Assembly: GCF_000812565.1 (NCBI RefSeq)
Contig: NZ_JTAM01000006.1
Coordinates: 205,174-269,173 of the forward strand
Source of the DNA: Flammeovirga sp. OC4
GTDB lineage: Bacteria; Bacteroidota; Bacteroidia; Cytophagales; Flammeovirgaceae
Reading direction: 5' to 3'
Length of the DNA: 64,000 nt
Part shown: in pieces, positions 63,077-64,000 of the stretch
Layout of the letters: each line of letters starts with the position of its first letter
Position numbering within the stretch: the stretch's first letter is position 1
Notes under the pieces: model-generated
Told to the model about the DNA's origin: nothing
Database searches by the model: none
What the model saw: only the letters and a program-made list of their open reading frames with translations
Translations under genes and position numbers: made by a program

Positions 63077-63212
63077 ACGTTCTTTTGATGTAATGAAAAA
63101 GTAATTATAAGATCAGCGAAAGCGGATCCCAATTACAGTTAATTCTTTTAACTAGATAATAAGTTCGTAGAGACAGGTATAAAACATTGATCGTAAAGAT
63201 CTGAAAATTTTT

Positions 63213-64000
<788 letters not shown>

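Overview
The window comes from the chromosome of an AT-rich, marine-type Bacteroidota, most likely a Cytophagales / Flammeovirga-like bacterium. The evidence is a Bacteroidota-style 16S rRNA 5' part at the right edge, repeated promoters of the form TAnnTTTG (often TACCTTTG), starts without Shine-Dalgarno sequences, TonB-dependent receptors with carboxypeptidase-like N-termini, DUF4249, DUF6377 and DUF6132 proteins, a type IX secretion C-terminal domain, and Y_Y_Y two-component sensors. I saw no prophage, CRISPR array, intact insertion sequence or tRNA gene.

Layout. 1-6.8 kb: start of a 2-oxo-acid dehydrogenase E2 gene, a YjjG-like HAD phosphatase, a class III aminotransferase, two tandemly duplicated mini-lipoproteins, a Crp/Fnr regulator followed by an NAD(P)-binding protein, and a lipoprotein with a collagen-like stretch. 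6.8-10.3 kb: TonB receptor plus DUF4249 lipoprotein, then DUF6132 and a Cys-tailed membrane protein. 10.3-15.4 kb: M13 peptidase and SulP transporter, with two gene-free stretches that look like independent non-coding RNAs. 15.4-28.3 kb: a carbohydrate region with a DUF6377 membrane regulator, GH97 glucosidase, small TPR protein, a large membrane-spanning HTH regulator, GH16 glucanase, an Ig-like lipoprotein and alpha-glucan phosphorylase. 29-34 kb: AddB-like nuclease and TPR protein. 33.9-41.3 kb: a five-gene RND efflux / LytS-LytT unit. 41.6-44.2 kb: PPK2, RNase H, a GNAT acetyltransferase and an unannotated 48-residue basic gene. 44.3-49.7 kb: NarL-type regulator, hybrid-propeller histidine kinase and an SLC45-like sugar transporter. 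49.8-57.5 kb: secreted M43 protease, pyrH-frr, MerC, acyltransferase 3, pdxY and one gene I do not recognise. 57.6-62.5 kb: TonB receptor, M29-like hydrolase overlapping an NCS1 permease. 62.5-64 kb: rRNA promoter region and 16S rRNA.

How it fits together. Three glycan-related blocks (GH97, GH16 with the Ig-like lipoprotein, glycogen phosphorylase) sit beside two membrane-tethered DNA-binding proteins that share the same C-terminal HTH layout, which suggests periplasmic sugar sensing wired directly to transcription. The efflux operon carries its own sensor and regulator.

Most worth a second look: the chain of small hairpins after three tandem rRNA promoters; two gene-free transcription units ending in strong terminators; terminators pressed against the start codons of downstream genes (TonB receptor, two regulator genes, HExxH protein), suggesting conditional read-through; two families of intergenic palindromic repeats, one bracketing the PPK2 gene; two Crp/Fnr-like palindromes at the same distance from their promoters; and the 48-residue basic gene with its own promoter and terminator.
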